Shown piece after piece: positions 25,001 through 36,999 of a stretch of DNA of 64,000 bases. Source of the DNA: Undaria pinnatifida. Taxonomy: Eukaryota; Sar; Phaeophyceae; Laminariales; Alariaceae. The position numbers were made by a program, and so were the translations under genes. Position 1 is the first letter of the stretch. Each line of letters opens with the position of its first letter. The DNA is taken from the NCBI GenBank assembly GCA_012845835.1, contig JABAKD010000012.1, positions 11,768,775 through 11,832,774 of the forward strand, written 5' to 3'. The notes beneath the pieces were generated by a model. It was given only the letters and a program-made list of their open reading frames with translations, made no database searches and was not told the DNA's origin.

Positions 25001-28000
25001 CATGCTCAGGCATGCAGGTTTTTCCGCGTTCCAGGAAATATCACCCCTAAATACTTTGTACAATATGCCCATGCCTTGCACTACTTCGCCGAGGCCATAT
25101 CCGCTGCCCCGGCAGCCTGGGCTATATACATCGTCTCCTTTTACCACCAAAATATTGAACGTCTTGGAACACGTATGAATTTGTTGAGATTCACCTCCCC
25201 CCCCTAAATGTATTACGTGTACATTATACAGTTTTTTGCTTGTCTTCCTCTGTACGGATGGTGGTTAAATAGATCTACTTCATCACTTCTGTAGGAAACC
25301 AAAATCCATATTCGCAGGAGACGATGTCTAACCTCGCTCTGTCGACCTGCGCGGTATGTGGATATACCTTGTGTCGGTGGCGGTTCTCCTCTCCCAACCT
25401 ATCCCAGATAACGTTCGAGTGTAGGAAGCTGATGCACATGCTGTTCATCCCCTTCATAGTGGCCATCTGCTTTCACGGAAGCGTGCTCATGGCGGAGGGC
25501 ACTATCCTCCTCGTGTGGTACCTGTTGGACCGCCTGTACTTCACCACTAAAATGTGAGTACGGAACCACTGACACGGCTGCTGTGATCGACTCTCAGGTG
25601 CCTGGTGTAGGGTGGCTCACGGAGAGATAGCTGTCGATACCCGACGAGCTCATTATTAGTCAATCCTACATGTTGTTCATCTGGAGTACAAGCTTGTTTT
25701 GTACTGTTTGCCGAGGGACTCCTATGTATTGTTCGCCCAAAGGCCTGGGTGATATAGATATCGCTTCTTCCTGTAAGTATGCAAAAAGCAGGGTTTTCCT
25801 GGGGTTCCTGCGATGCTGCAATGCTTTGCGCAAGCAACGTTGCTACAATCATCAAAAGAAACGTCCCTTTCGGCTGCGTGGAAGGTTCTAGCTTGAGCGT
25901 TTTTTTCAGCGAACCATTCCAACATGTATGTGTTGTACATTGCCGAAAAATTCGGTTTCGTTTGATGGTCAGCCCGAGCCACCATGCGCCAGACTACGTA
26001 GGACTTTTCGAATGGGAGCACTTTTGCCACGTGCTTGCGCTGACACTCCTTCATGGCCTCCAATGCGCCGCCCCGAACGCTGCAGGACGTTTTTCATCGA
26101 CCGACCCATCTTCAAGCCCGTCGGAAGAGGCACTCTTGTCCGCTTCGAGCTGCCCACGTAAGAACCCTGCCTTCGATCTGGCATTAAACTGTCGCACTTT
26201 CGTATTGCGTTGCTTGGAGTCTAAAAACCAAGATCGAACTGCTGTACACCCGTATTCGAGGACACCCTAGTTCGAAACGTATGGGGTTATTTTTCTCGTG
26301 TATCTGGCAGGGCATGGTCATCCTCCTAGAGGGGCTTTTCATGTCCGAAAATTGACTCGCGGAAGGCGCGAGAACGTGAGTTGGCGAAATTCGACAATGC
26401 ATAGATGATTGTTGGGAATACTGACCCCTCGGCGCGATGGAGGTAAAGGCATTTTCCGGGGGGGGGGGGGGGGGGGATAGGCGACACCTGTTACCAGAAG
26501 TTTGAAGGAAAAAGTGGCATTTTTGAAAGAAAAAAAAAACATGTGCGCCATAAATACGTATGCTGCATGGTACCCATCCATATATATACCGCTATTTTTT
26601 AAAGACTGATTGAGTCCCATGCGCGTCTGAATAACCCGCACAACTATCTAAGTGGGCACGCGTGTCATGCAAACGACCTAACGCATCCGACCTTGTGCGG
26701 TTTGTGCTCAATACCACTTCCCATGCAGTGGCTACCAGTACAAGCCTGGCGCATACGTTCAAGTCAACTGCCCTGCGATCAGCGCCTCGGAATGGCACCC
26801 CTTTTCGATTTTTCCGGTTCCCGGGCCCACGACCAGGGCGGGTTTCCACGTCGAGGCGGTAAGAGCTTTTCCCCAGTAAAGGATAAAGGTCCGTGTTTCG
26901 CCCTAGGAGCTGAGCGATGCTGCCTGCTTGTCGCTGTGCGATCGGAGCACTCCCTCAGGATCATTTGTGTGTACAGTACCGAGAGAAACTTGGGTTAATC
27001 TCTGAACGGAAAACAAAATGACCATTTTGGTGTGCGTATCGACGGCAATACGGTCCTTACAATTGTATGCATGCTTCGAATATTTACGTGCGTGAAATGA
27101 AGACGTTTCGTTCACGGCCGACTTACCGGTATACGTCTTCGAAGCAGAGCCTCAACCCGACCAAAGCATATCGATGCTCTCTCATTCTTTTCAACCGTCT
27201 GTTCCGCTGCTTGGCCGCGGCTTGTAATGGACGCCTGTTATCGCCCATGTTGTCCCGGAACGCGATAGGTGGGTGACTGGACAGAAGAACTCTTTCGTCT
27301 CGGTTTGGAGGACCCTCGGATGCCTTTGTGGATCACGGCCGCGCAGCCGAGCGTTCTTGAGCAAACGGTGTACTACGACAACGGTAAGTGGCCGCACACG
27401 TTTTCGAGTTCATATCAGATCATTTATAATTGATATTGTAGCGTAGCCGCTGTATTGGTGCCTTTGATCGGTCCCCGTTGGGAAGAGCTTTATATAATAG
27501 GGGGTGGCACAAGTTGATGACTATGTGAATCACGAATGCGCAGCCGAGTTTTTTTAGCAAACGTTGTCATACGATAACGGTGGTTGGATGGAGGTGCTGG
27601 GGTCTAACTATGACATTGATTTCTTCTCATGATCGTTGTATTGATGGCTGTCTTCGGTTCGCGTTGGCGAGGAGCTGTCTTCGGTTCGCGTTGGCTGCAT
27701 CCAAGTTCATTTGGCACATGATGTACTATTGAAAGTACATGATTCATTGTCTGACAGCCCTCATTCCGCGTATGACCTCAAGGTGCTTGCTGCATTTTTG
27801 ATACGTTGCATAGGGCTTTCCCAGACGATATTCCCCAATGCTGCCACATTCTTCTCTTACACTGAGGTTACAACTGAGATGGTGGTCCCCAGGTTAACAC
27901 ATGCCTCTTTACCCCCCAACGTCTCCGCCTTCGCCTGTTTTGCTCGTGTTATTTATGCACTGCTGTGTTTGCTATTGTGATGTGTGTTGTGCTCCTGCTG

Positions 28001-31000
28001 GCGACTACCACTACACACACGGACATGCCCGTACAACAGTGATACTGGTGTGCAGTGGAGCAGGTATCACGCCCGCCGTTTCCGTGGCCGAGAGGTGAGC
28101 ATTTTTTGCGCTCGTAACCTATGCACACTTACTTCAAGTTATTACCAGATACGCTTTATATGCGTTTAGGTTATTGTGGCGATGGCGACGACGGCGGTGA
28201 TTGTCAACCGCCTGGAATCTTCCCGACTCCGCCTTTTACTGCACACACCGTTTTATAATCTAGTTCCTAAATCGTAGATCGCTGTCAATGTCGTGGAGTT
28301 GAGGTGATCCTTCCGTCCCTCACGCGCCTCCGTATACTATATGTGGCGTTTCTGCTTCTGAAAATGTTCTGCGTTTCTGGAACGCACGCGCTGCACTTGT
28401 CCGCGCTTGACAAGGTTCGCCAAGAAGAAGAATGTCCACCTCCTCTGGTTGTCGCGCGAGGCCGGCATGATCGCCCTGTTCGAGAAACAGGTGTGTCGCA
28501 GTCGTTGCTAACGAGGTTCACGGAGCCTGCTCGATTAGCGGGGTTTCCTGAAAATCTTGAGGCTTCTCGCTTGAGGGGATTCGTAACTCACCCCGAAGCT
28601 GTCTTTTAAAGTAAATGGAACGTGCAACCCCATGGACAATCCCATGGCCTAGGTATTATAAAGTACAACTGGTATCCCAACGATATAGCGCAGCTCCCTC
28701 ATTGAAAACGCCTTCCAGGATACCTTGGCGTGCAAATCCTACCCCGATCGTGACCGTGCCTTGCCCCACCCCAGCGCACCCGGCGCGCTTCCTCGTTGTT
28801 CAGCGTATTCGTCATGCCACACCGACCTCGACATTTAATGAAATCCCTATTTGCTCCATTATTCCGCGCCTGCCTGTCTGCCTGCGTGCGTGCGTGCCTG
28901 CCTGCCTGCCTGCCTGCCTGCCTGCCGGCCGGCCGGCCTGCCTGCCTGCCGGCCTGCCTGCCGGCCTGCCTGCCTGCCTGCCTGCCTCCGTGCCGCGCTC
29001 TGAGCACAGCTGCACCGGGTGAAGAGCACGGTATACCTAACCGGAAAGCCGAGCGCCAAAACGAAGAAACGGATCATCGACCTGCTCGCGCCCTCCAGGG
29101 CGGAAGTCGTCGCAAAACCGGCTTCGTGCTCTTCCAAACCAAACTCGAGGGCCTCCTCCTTTTCGGACCTAACCATGCTGGAGGATGGCGCTCTGGGCGA
29201 CAGGACGGCTAGTTTCTTGGACTACAGGGGCACGTTTAGGGACGATGACAACACCGAAGGCGCGACGGATGATGGGCAAGACGAGGCATCGATTTTCGGG
29301 GAGTCTATGCTGGGAGGGGGTTCCCCCCGTGGAAGCGCATTCCGGGGGAGATATGGAGAGAGCGAAAGCAAGGCGAGGGACAGTTTCTGTTTTGTGTGTT
29401 TCTGGAACTGTGTGTTGGTATTGCAATGTCTATGCAAGTTATTGGCTATTTTTTTTTAATGGTTTAACATTGGTCAACCTCGAGCGCCAGCAATATACCT
29501 ACTCAGAGCGTGTGCTACCTTTGCGACTCGCCATATCTCTGGCTGTGTTGCGTGTTTCAATATTAACACGTCCGTACAGCAACTACGACAGCGATAGATT
29601 TTTTGCTTGTTGCACCTATGATAGGCATACATGTTTCTTTTCTATCGACTGTTTGTTGGCTACCCGTTCTGCCTGTTCCGTTTAATCTGTTAAAAAATGT
29701 AATATCTCTGTAACAACCATCAATATGACCGTTCGGCTTATCTCAGGCGAAGGGCCACCGAGGGCATAGGCGCCGCCCCTCGAGGGGCAAGAACGGACGT
29801 TCACGAGGGCTTCATCCGGTCTCCCTTAACTTCGGCCGCCCAAAGATCGAAGATTTTATCGCGGAGACAATTCAAGGCACAGCTGTTATAGCCGAGTGGG
29901 CTGGCCAAGACGACCCGACACCCGGACCCGCGGCTAAGGCACGACCTACCAGCTTGAAGGAGGTACGTCCTGTTCCGCCTCGACGAATGCGTTCCGGGTG
30001 GAGTAAACACGTGGTTTTTTTTCAGGTACCCGAGGTATCCTTCACTAAACGAGCATTCCTACAACTTTGAAAACCGAGTAGGACGGGTTGTTGGCACGTC
30101 TGTCCGGGGAACGGCTGGGTTTTAGTGCAGCTTCTATGTGCGGCAGTAGTAGTTGATCGCTAAATTAAAGGTGTGCCGACTCGCCGCGCCACTGTTTTTG
30201 TGCTGTCGAGAACGTCTTCGGGTGATTCGTGCTGCATGCCAGTTGGATTGTCTGTCGCTTGATTTCGTCCGAAAAATAGTTGCTTTTCAAGCGTACCTCC
30301 ACCGCGATTTGGCCATTTCGACTGGCTTTCCTGCTACAGGAGAGACGTGCCGAAAAGCGTAATATTACAGTAGTGTGCCTCAGATTATCCACGCGGTTAT
30401 TTCGTCCGACCGCATTTCAGCAGCAAACGGTGTAACGTCTTCGCACATCGGGTGGATCACGACCTGGACCATCTACGCCCTGCATTACACATGTCGCATC
30501 ATCGTATGTTGTTCAGAATCTGTGTGGTGTACAGACCCGACACAAGAACCACGCGCTCTATTGTTGAGAAAAAACGGCTCTTCTTATCCGGCAACATATA
30601 TGCCGTGCAAATCACATGGATAAGGGATCTGCTTTGCCTGGAAAACATCGATAATTAAAAATTAATAGAAATACGATCCATCTGATGATGTGGGAAATGT
30701 CGCGGCACATTCACCTCCGTGCTTTCGCCCACGCACCGTACGCTGTCCCGTCATGTATCTCAGGTCATCTCCCGCCTGAACACCAACCAGCGCATGTCGA
30801 AGATGGACCTGATGAGTGCTGACCTGTCCGTCGTGGAACCGAAACCCTCGAAGGTGTGTCTGATACGTCTGCTAAGAGACGCCGTGTGCGTAATTGTTGT
30901 CGTGTTGGCCAGCGGACGACTGCTGCATGTATTAATGTGAATATTTTGTGTTGGCCAGCTGGCAATGTGCAGGATGAGCTCGCACACCGATCACACGTAA

Positions 31001-34000
31001 ACCCTGCGAAAAAGTAGAAGATTATTTCCATTCCCAGCATGAATAAGCAGTCAGTCGCAGTGTAAGCCGTGAACAAGGAATACCAAGGCAAACATTTTTC
31101 GTTTCGGTTTTTTTCGAAAACTGTGAGACGCTAGCCGTCCACGGATAGTAATCAACTAACTGAAAGTGGATTTTCGGATCACCCGTGCGCACAGAACAAA
31201 TGCTCACCTCGTACTCTGTAGTTCGTTCGTGGTTGGGACACGTAAAACTAAAATTTACCACTGTGTGTATTGGCCATTGTACTGGTCATTGTTTGTCTCC
31301 TGAATATTTTCTGCCGTTTCTGCTGCAGTCTTCTTCCGTGTCAGGCACGACGGGTTTTGGCGCGGCGGAAGGCGGGAGGGGGAAGAAGATGCCGTGCCCC
31401 GTAGAATCGGGAACGTGGTTGGTTCTCTACTGTGGTGGCAACGCAAATATTGAGCAGGTGTGAACGTAGAAAACGGTTAACGGGCAACTGAAAACATCGT
31501 CAGCGGTAGGTACAGTATATACCGTGCCAGCACGTAGCACCCTCGGGTACAGACGCCAATCAAACTACTGGTGGTACAGACGCAACGGGCAATTCAAGGT
31601 TTAATGTAAGATTGCGTACAATTTGTGAACCAAATACGTGTGTCTCTGGACAGAAGCTACGTTAAAGGCGCTCCTTACCTGAATGGAAGAGCTCTCTATA
31701 TACCCCACCCAAGAACTTGTTTTGAGTAAACCGAACGTGTTTTTGTGGTGACCAACCCATGGCCTCGTGCTAGGTATCAAAAATGAGTATGCTGTTTATG
31801 CTGTACAGACAAACCAAGAATGGCATTACCACCATTTTGGGTTAAGAAGCCCTTTAGAGCCCCAATTTCCCTCCCTACTCTAACTTCAAGCAAATTGGTC
31901 CCCAAATAGGTTTCCAGTGGCAAAGGCGTTAAGAAGCCCTAACGGTTTTTATAGTTTCCGCGCACAGACTGCCTAACATCACCCTGTTGACCCTGATAGC
32001 TACACTGTAGTTGCAAGGGGAGTCGCCGACCTATATCCTTAATGAGGACACACAACCCGTAATACGCGCGATCGGAGTATCACACACAGCTTGCAAAGAT
32101 GAGTTTCGACAAAATATTTGATCTCACAGCTGGAGTGTATTTTAATTTTTATAATAATATTCAGAAAAACAAAAATCTGCCAAAAATACGTGTACCATAT
32201 ATATGCCTCGATCGTATCGCGCATCGCTCTTGGTTCTGTGCTTTGGCGGGGAAGTTCAATTATCGAACAGGTGAAAGCAAGAAGCGGTGAAAGGGTGTCT
32301 GATCACACCTGCAGTGTGGCATCATACCTGGTACAGCATGCCGTAGCGATCACGGGTGGGTGTACACAGACATAACAACGACTATGAACGGTGGTGCAAC
32401 AGGCGAAGTTATCATTTTTAATTCTCACGTTAGGATATTTATTCACCACATTTTACCAGTATGTTTCATGTATATTGGTTCTTGCAGCGGTGGCAATGCA
32501 AATATCGAGCTATTAATAGGTAGAAAAAGCCACAGCCGCTGCGCGGGTAGCTGGCAACATCATCAGCGTAAAGAATATACTGTACGTAGCAACATCCCGT
32601 CCAGAAGTATTTATTTATTCCAACTGTTATTAATAGCGGTACAGGCGTAATGGTAACTTCAATCGTCACCGTAAGATTGTTTTGTAATCAGTTTAAACTA
32701 CATGCATAGGTCCCTGCTGGTTCTTTAATCTCTTGCGATGAAAATGCAATGATCGAGCAGATGAAGTACTCAGTAGCAAGCAAGCGGCAGATGGGTAGCT
32801 GATTACATCGTCGGCGCGCCATCATACACCGTATGCAGAGGACTTACGGGTACAGATAGACGTTGTAAATTTAAACGTTCGACGCGACAAGTTAGGAAAG
32901 TGCTTGCATTTTCTGTGCGCTTTACGTCAACGAGTGGTTGTTTGCAGTTGGTTTGTTTGAGTTCCGAATGCTATGTAAAATTTTATGCGCATGGCGTGTA
33001 TACCCACCAAGCGGTTGGTCTTGACAAAGCTTGCAAATATGTGCTTGGGTTGGGCTGTGGTTGGGTTTTTCCGCTGACACCCTCTTCCCGTTGTAGGTAT
33101 ACATCAGGTTCCTGGTATATACTTAGCTATAAAAAAATTGCGAATATTAGGTATCCTTCGCTTCCATGTTTCGGAATCAGAATCCGTTTTATATTTTCAG
33201 CATCATATGCATCCAGGAAACGTCAAGGAACGGTAGTAGATTGTCAATTCTGGGCGAAAAGAAACACGGATTCGATTATTTGGTGCTCCGGGCGGGATGG
33301 CACGGTTTTCATCCAGTGTGTGTCAACGCCTTCAGGGTTAGTGGTGGAGACTGGCTTTGTGCTTGGTTATTTCCCCGCTGGCGAACCGCTTCGCTTCGCT
33401 GCACCCTCCACCACCATTCGTTGCTTGCCGCCACTGACTTTTTTGCGGTGGTATCCGTTGCCAGTTCATTGTTCTTTCACGCCTAACATGCATTATCCAG
33501 AGTAGAATACCAAAGATTAGTCTATAGATCTGTGTATAGGAACAATATCTAAGTCTATATATATATTAGTCTATATCTAAGTCTATACTTGTATATATGA
33601 AGTATACGCAAGTATTTACAGGCGGCCGTTAAACTACTAAACTGGTCTTCCTGTTTCAGCTCGAATGCTTTCGAAAAGTATGTTCTTGTGGGTAGGGTAT
33701 AGAGGTTGCGGTTCAAGATAGAGCTGACATAATGGTGTAATGTAATCCTTCGCGTTTTGAAGTTCATGTCATCGAAATGTTGGAGCCACACGCTGGCCAG
33801 TTCGTTAATGCAGCAGTCGTTCCGACGCGTATCCCCAAGCATACATGTATGTGTGTTGAGAGTGGTGGAAGAGTAGACTCGAGTGGTGGCAGAGAGTGTA
33901 TGCGCTTATTACGAATGATTTTGACCGCCTCTCGCTTTCTAACTTGCACCCCGCTCGATCCCTCCCACCTCTACCAGGCTATCGCCAGCGCCTGCAACAA

Positions 34001-34043
34001 ACTGAACGTGACTTGGAGGAGGGAGTACTTCTCTGCATGGTGA
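22038..34043 (+). CDS. NADPH oxidase / ferric reductase-like flavocytochrome, about 15 exons
   Basis: Predicted membrane protein that moves electrons from NADPH through FAD and two hemes across a membrane to oxygen or ferric iron. Exons: 22038-22475, 22858-22943, 23754-23944, 24448-24629, 25408-25553, 26086-26157, 26729-26858, 27269-27383, 28040-28094, 28415-28490, 29010-about 29393, 29747-29962, 30764-30853, 31329-31457, 33978-34043. Phases match at every junction, giving about 791 residues. Residues 1-146 are Gly/Arg-rich. Membrane helices follow. Likely heme ligands are H237/H251 (13 residues between) and H309/H322 (12 between). FAD motif PGAYVQVNCP is followed by HPFS (about 395-398). NADPH motifs are SGAGITP (about 459-465), NFGRP (about 653-657) and YCGG (about 761). 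The C-terminus is WRREYFSAW. All borders are GT-AG except the uncertain exon 11 donor. An acceptor at 21995 keeps the frame open, so more upstream exons are possible. No EF-hands are visible. Oxidase and reductase cannot be separated from sequence alone. Confidence 0.85.
23351..23650 (+). mobile_element. MITE-B copy in oxidase intron 2
   Basis: About 300 bp from GCACCTGCTACGGTCTAAAG to CCTCTATGGTAGCCCGCGTC. It lies within the intron between oxidase exons 2 and 3, so it shares that transcript and should be spliced out. Confidence 0.65.
26235..26420 (+). repeat. Family G dispersed repeat in oxidase intron 6
   Basis: Second copy (CTGTACACCCGTATTCGAGG, GAAAATTGACTCGCGGAAGG, GTGAGTTGGCGAAATTCGAC) within the intron between exons 6 and 7 of the oxidase gene. 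Confidence 0.5.
27522..27690 (+). pseudogene. Decayed duplicate of oxidase exon 8 and its downstream intron
   Basis: This stretch lies inside intron 8 of the oxidase gene. It repeats, with many changes, the second half of exon 8 and the intron after it, about 200 bp downstream of the original. Shared landmarks are GCGCAGCCGAG, GCAAACG and GATAACGGT. The copy carries an in-frame TAG and has lost the splice donor, so it is not expected to be used. Confidence 0.6.
28868..28990 (+). repeat. CCTG/CCGG microsatellite in oxidase intron 10
   Basis: About 120 bp of CCTG repeats with CGTG and CCGG variants, ending shortly before the exon 11 acceptor at 29009. It falls where a polypyrimidine tract is expected and may serve as one. 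Long reading frames across it on both strands (PACLPACL and AGRQAGRQ patterns) are repeat artefacts. Confidence 0.85.
31430..32870 (+). pseudogene. Three decayed copies of oxidase exon 14 and the intron after it
   Basis: Exon 14 encodes the YCGG NADPH motif and ends at 31457. Degenerate copies of its 3' end plus about 100-150 bp of downstream sequence recur near 32225-32350, 32480-32690 and 32720-32870, all within the last intron. Each keeps a recognisable GGCAAxGCAAATAT...GAGC-like core followed by a similar tail containing ACATCRTCAGCG. Reading frames differ and donors are altered, so these look like decayed tandem duplications. Alternative exons are not excluded. Confidence 0.55.
31941..32150 (+). 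repeat. Family C interspersed repeat in last oxidase intron
   Basis: Forward copy almost identical to that at 9141 through ACCCTGTTGACCCTGATAGC and CCGACCTATATCCTTAATGA to CAGCTGGAGTGTATTTT. It lies in the intron between oxidase exons 14 and 15. Confidence 0.85.
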
Positions 34044-34265
34044 TGATCGACACGGCCACACGCTTGGACGCGTTACAACAACACATTGATCCATGCCATC
34101 TTCGATCGGCGCAGCTTTCTGCTTGCTTCTCGACAAGCCCCTTTTTGAAGCAACCCTTGCTAGGATAGCGCTTCTTCTGGGCATGTTAGGCTTTCAAGCA
34201 AGAACGGGGACGACGACAGAGGTAGCACGGTTTCGTCGAGCCTCCTCCGACTGGCGGGAGTCCCC

Positions 34266-34345
34266 GGCGGTCGCCAGTACCTGCAACAAACTGGACGTGA
34301 CGACTTGGAGGAGGGAGCACGCTTCCCTGCATGGTGACGATCGAC
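34266..34345 (+). pseudogene. Decayed duplicate of oxidase last exon
   Basis: A second copy of the final exon sits about 289 bp downstream of the used one (33978-34043). The shared core is CCTGCAACAAACTG followed by TTGGAGGAGGGAG. The copy has a 3-bp insertion after GACGTGACG and changes near the stop codon, so the reading frame runs past the normal end. It lies beyond the stop codon, so it is either 3' UTR or intergenic. Confidence 0.65.
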
Positions 34346-34686
34346 ACACACACGTCTTCGAGCGCTTTAAACCCTGCGGTTGCACGTGCGAGATTTTTGA
34401 CCGGCAGCAGCTTCGCGCTGCTCCCGGACATATCCTCTCTAGGATAGCAACGCCCGCCATGATAGAGGTAGCACGAACGTCTTCGACCCTATCTAGGTGG
34501 TGGCGGTGCTCAACTGAAGATTTTACCCCTTCTCGTAATAAAACACTTTTTCTTTACGAAACGATTCGTTGAAAAGTTATGGCTGTTACCTGGTTCTTCA
34601 TCAGGTCGCAATTTGATGTTTGCTCTAAACCGTCGCAGTAGTTTGATAGCGTATAGGGCTCCCTCAGTGAGGGCCATTGGTATCGT

Positions 34687-34923
34687 TTAGGCACACATTA
34701 CGCCCCTAGTTATGGCACGCGTCAATCGTGCAGGTACGTCCAGACCTGTCTTTGGAGAAGAAGCTCCAAATCGCAGCTTCGCCAAACAGCTCTTAATAGA
34801 GGCCATGGCGTGAACCACGCGACTCTTTGGCAGAGTCGCGAAACCGTCCAGCCGTGAAACGTTTAGACGTTGACTCAGGGACTCCATCTGATATCGCACG
34901 CAATTTCCGTTCGTAAATTCCAC
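34687..34923 (-). CDS. Short minus-strand open frame, unknown product
   Basis: A 78-codon open frame with SLSQRLNVSRLDGFATLPKS and a Lys/Arg-rich middle. Composition is protein-like, but there is no recognisable domain, partner exon or promoter. It may be a leftover of a mobile element or a single exon. Confidence 0.2.
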   Translation of the reverse strand: MEFTNGNCVRYQMESLSQRLNVSRLDGFATLPKSRVVHAMASIKSCLAKLRFGASSPKTGLDVPARLTRAITRGVMCA

Positions 34924-35433
34924 ACGTATGATATGTTACCCTCCACGTGGCGTGTGTTTGTTTCGTCATTCTGGTGTGACCGTGAGTCAGGGCGGTGCTT
35001 TTGATAGATTTGTTGTCTTGTAGACGAAGGGTGCCGTCAAATATATGTTATTCCTCGTCGTCGTGGTGTGATTGTTTTACGTTCTAACAAGAAGAGCAAA
35101 ATCTGGTATGCACACAAACTGTGGTTTGTTGTGTCGTGGTCATGTGTTGGTCATGTTTTGGTTAGCTAGTGTTCGAACGAGACGAGAAAGACTGGTATAG
35201 GCAGAGAGAGGGGTGTGTGTGTTAGGGTCGTTCCAAACGAACGAGAAATTCCTCACGAAATCGTGACCTTGAAAGAAACTGTGGAATTTTCACGAATCAA
35301 TCGTGTTTCCGTGTGAATAATAATGATGATGTTGAAAACGTTTGAAAAAACTACTACTGTAGAACAGAACGCGCACTCTACAAATAAATTGTTATTGTGA
35401 TCGATCACACGCGTTCGTGAGAGAAGTTGGATA

Positions 35434-35693
35434 GAGACACGTGCTACGATATAGGTAGCATTTTTGGCCTAAAACGTTTTCTGGATGCCGCGGCTGCTTA
35501 ACCAAAAATCGTCGAAAATTGGGCATTTTTTTTTTCGTGATTCTCGTGTTGTGTACCTCGACGGTCGGATAATTCATCCGGTGCCAATCTTATTTTGTCT
35601 CCAAAACACTTTTTTGGGGGGGAGGTCTTGAGCTCCGAAGTTAGTTGTGGAAGTTCAGAGAATACATGGTGTACGTCTGTCGTAGCTCGCGTC
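35434..35693 (+). mobile_element. MITE-B copy
   Basis: About 260 bp from AGACACGTGCTACGATATAG to GTCTGTCGTAGCTCGCGTCG, with CGTGATTCTCGTGTTGTGTA inside. Confidence 0.65.
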
Positions 35694-36657
35694 GCCTACT
35701 TAACAGTGAAAACCTTTGGGGTGGCATTTTGTGTTCGACACTTCCCAGCAGATTTCAAGGGTCGTGTTTAGTTGTCGCGAATCGCGATGGTCTGCGGCCG
35801 TTAAGACTTTATGAAAGCGTAGCAATGTCTAACGAAATAACGGGAGTGGTTAGAGTGGAACCGCATGAATTCCTCCCGTAAATATATCATGAGGGCTCCG
35901 GTGATGTGACCGTGATATTTTGGAGGGGAAAATGAAATGCGTGGTATGATACACGTATAATACTTGTTTAGCATCGTGTCGAACGACCTGTTTTTGGGTG
36001 AGACTGTGTGACCTTGCACAATGATTGGTGCTGCGAGTGTGGTGATAAAATATTCGCTCGGTGGTGCACGGGAGTCCATGGATGGCATGGGAGTACGCGA
36101 TGGAGCATCATAAAGCATACATACCGTGAGATTCATACGGTAGGGGGTGGGTCGCTTCGAGGACCTCTATTGATTGTCAGCGGTCCTCACGGCCACTCGG
36201 GCGAGTTGACTCGATTTCTGCGCACGCCGTATGTATGCGTGTGAACTTCTTGATTTTTGCGATGTGCAACGCGAAACGGAATTGGTTGCTTGCACCGCGC
36301 CAAACACGGTACGACGGCGTGAAAAAGTCCAAGGCCGAGGCTTTGGCGGTGCGGTATTATTACGACAGTAGTAGTCACTTTCAGCAGAGAATTGGTTTTT
36401 TTCAACCCGGCTTAGAGACAGTCGCACGAGTGGCTGAAGTCGTACCCGATTGTTGTTTTGTTTTTTCGGTTTATTATGTTTTTTATCTTTTTCTGCTTCG
36501 TGTTTATTCGCCATGTGTATACCACCGCCGTGACGCGAAATAGATAGATTGTTCAACTTAGACGAAAAACAAGCGTGACGCCAATTGTAGAGGGGTACTG
36601 CGCGCCACTCCGGCCAGGGTCCTACTCAGGAGTAACAGTAGGGATTACCATACCATA

Positions 36658-36999
36658 CTGTAAATACCGCACGAAGGGCGAAATAGCGATACCTCCGACA
36701 CTACTGTAGCACGGGTCGCCACAGGACTCGCCCTCGGCGAGAAGAGCGACATTGTACGACCAAGGTCTGGCCAGGAGGCTGGCGAGGGAAAATTCAGCGT
36801 GGCGGACTACCATCTGGGGATGTCCATAACCACTGCTGTACAACCGTAGTCATGGCCGAAACAGCAGTACCTCCCACACTGAAGCTCGGCTCCCCACAGG
36901 ACTCGCCTGCGACAAGAAGAGCCACTGGCACCACGACTACGGTCTGACCAGGAGGCTGGCGAGTTCAAACTCTGCGTGGCGATCTAGCCTCTGGGGATT
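36658..36999 (+). repeat. Two-copy tandem duplication, period 178 bp
   Basis: CCACAGGACTCGCC, GAGCCA/GAGCGA, CCAGGAGGCTGGCGAG and CTGGGGAT (36813 and 36991) recur in order. Confidence 0.8.

Noticed and set aside
27941-28039. Frame upstream of exon 9 reading CCAPAGDYHY, like the GAPA region of some oxidases
   Set aside because: No AG acceptor precedes it in frame, and joining exon 8 directly at 28040 gives the expected DNVILVCSGAGITP with correct phase.
28699-29212. Open frames with ACLPACLP and GRQAGRQA peptides
   Set aside because: They are products of the CCTG microsatellite in an oxidase intron.
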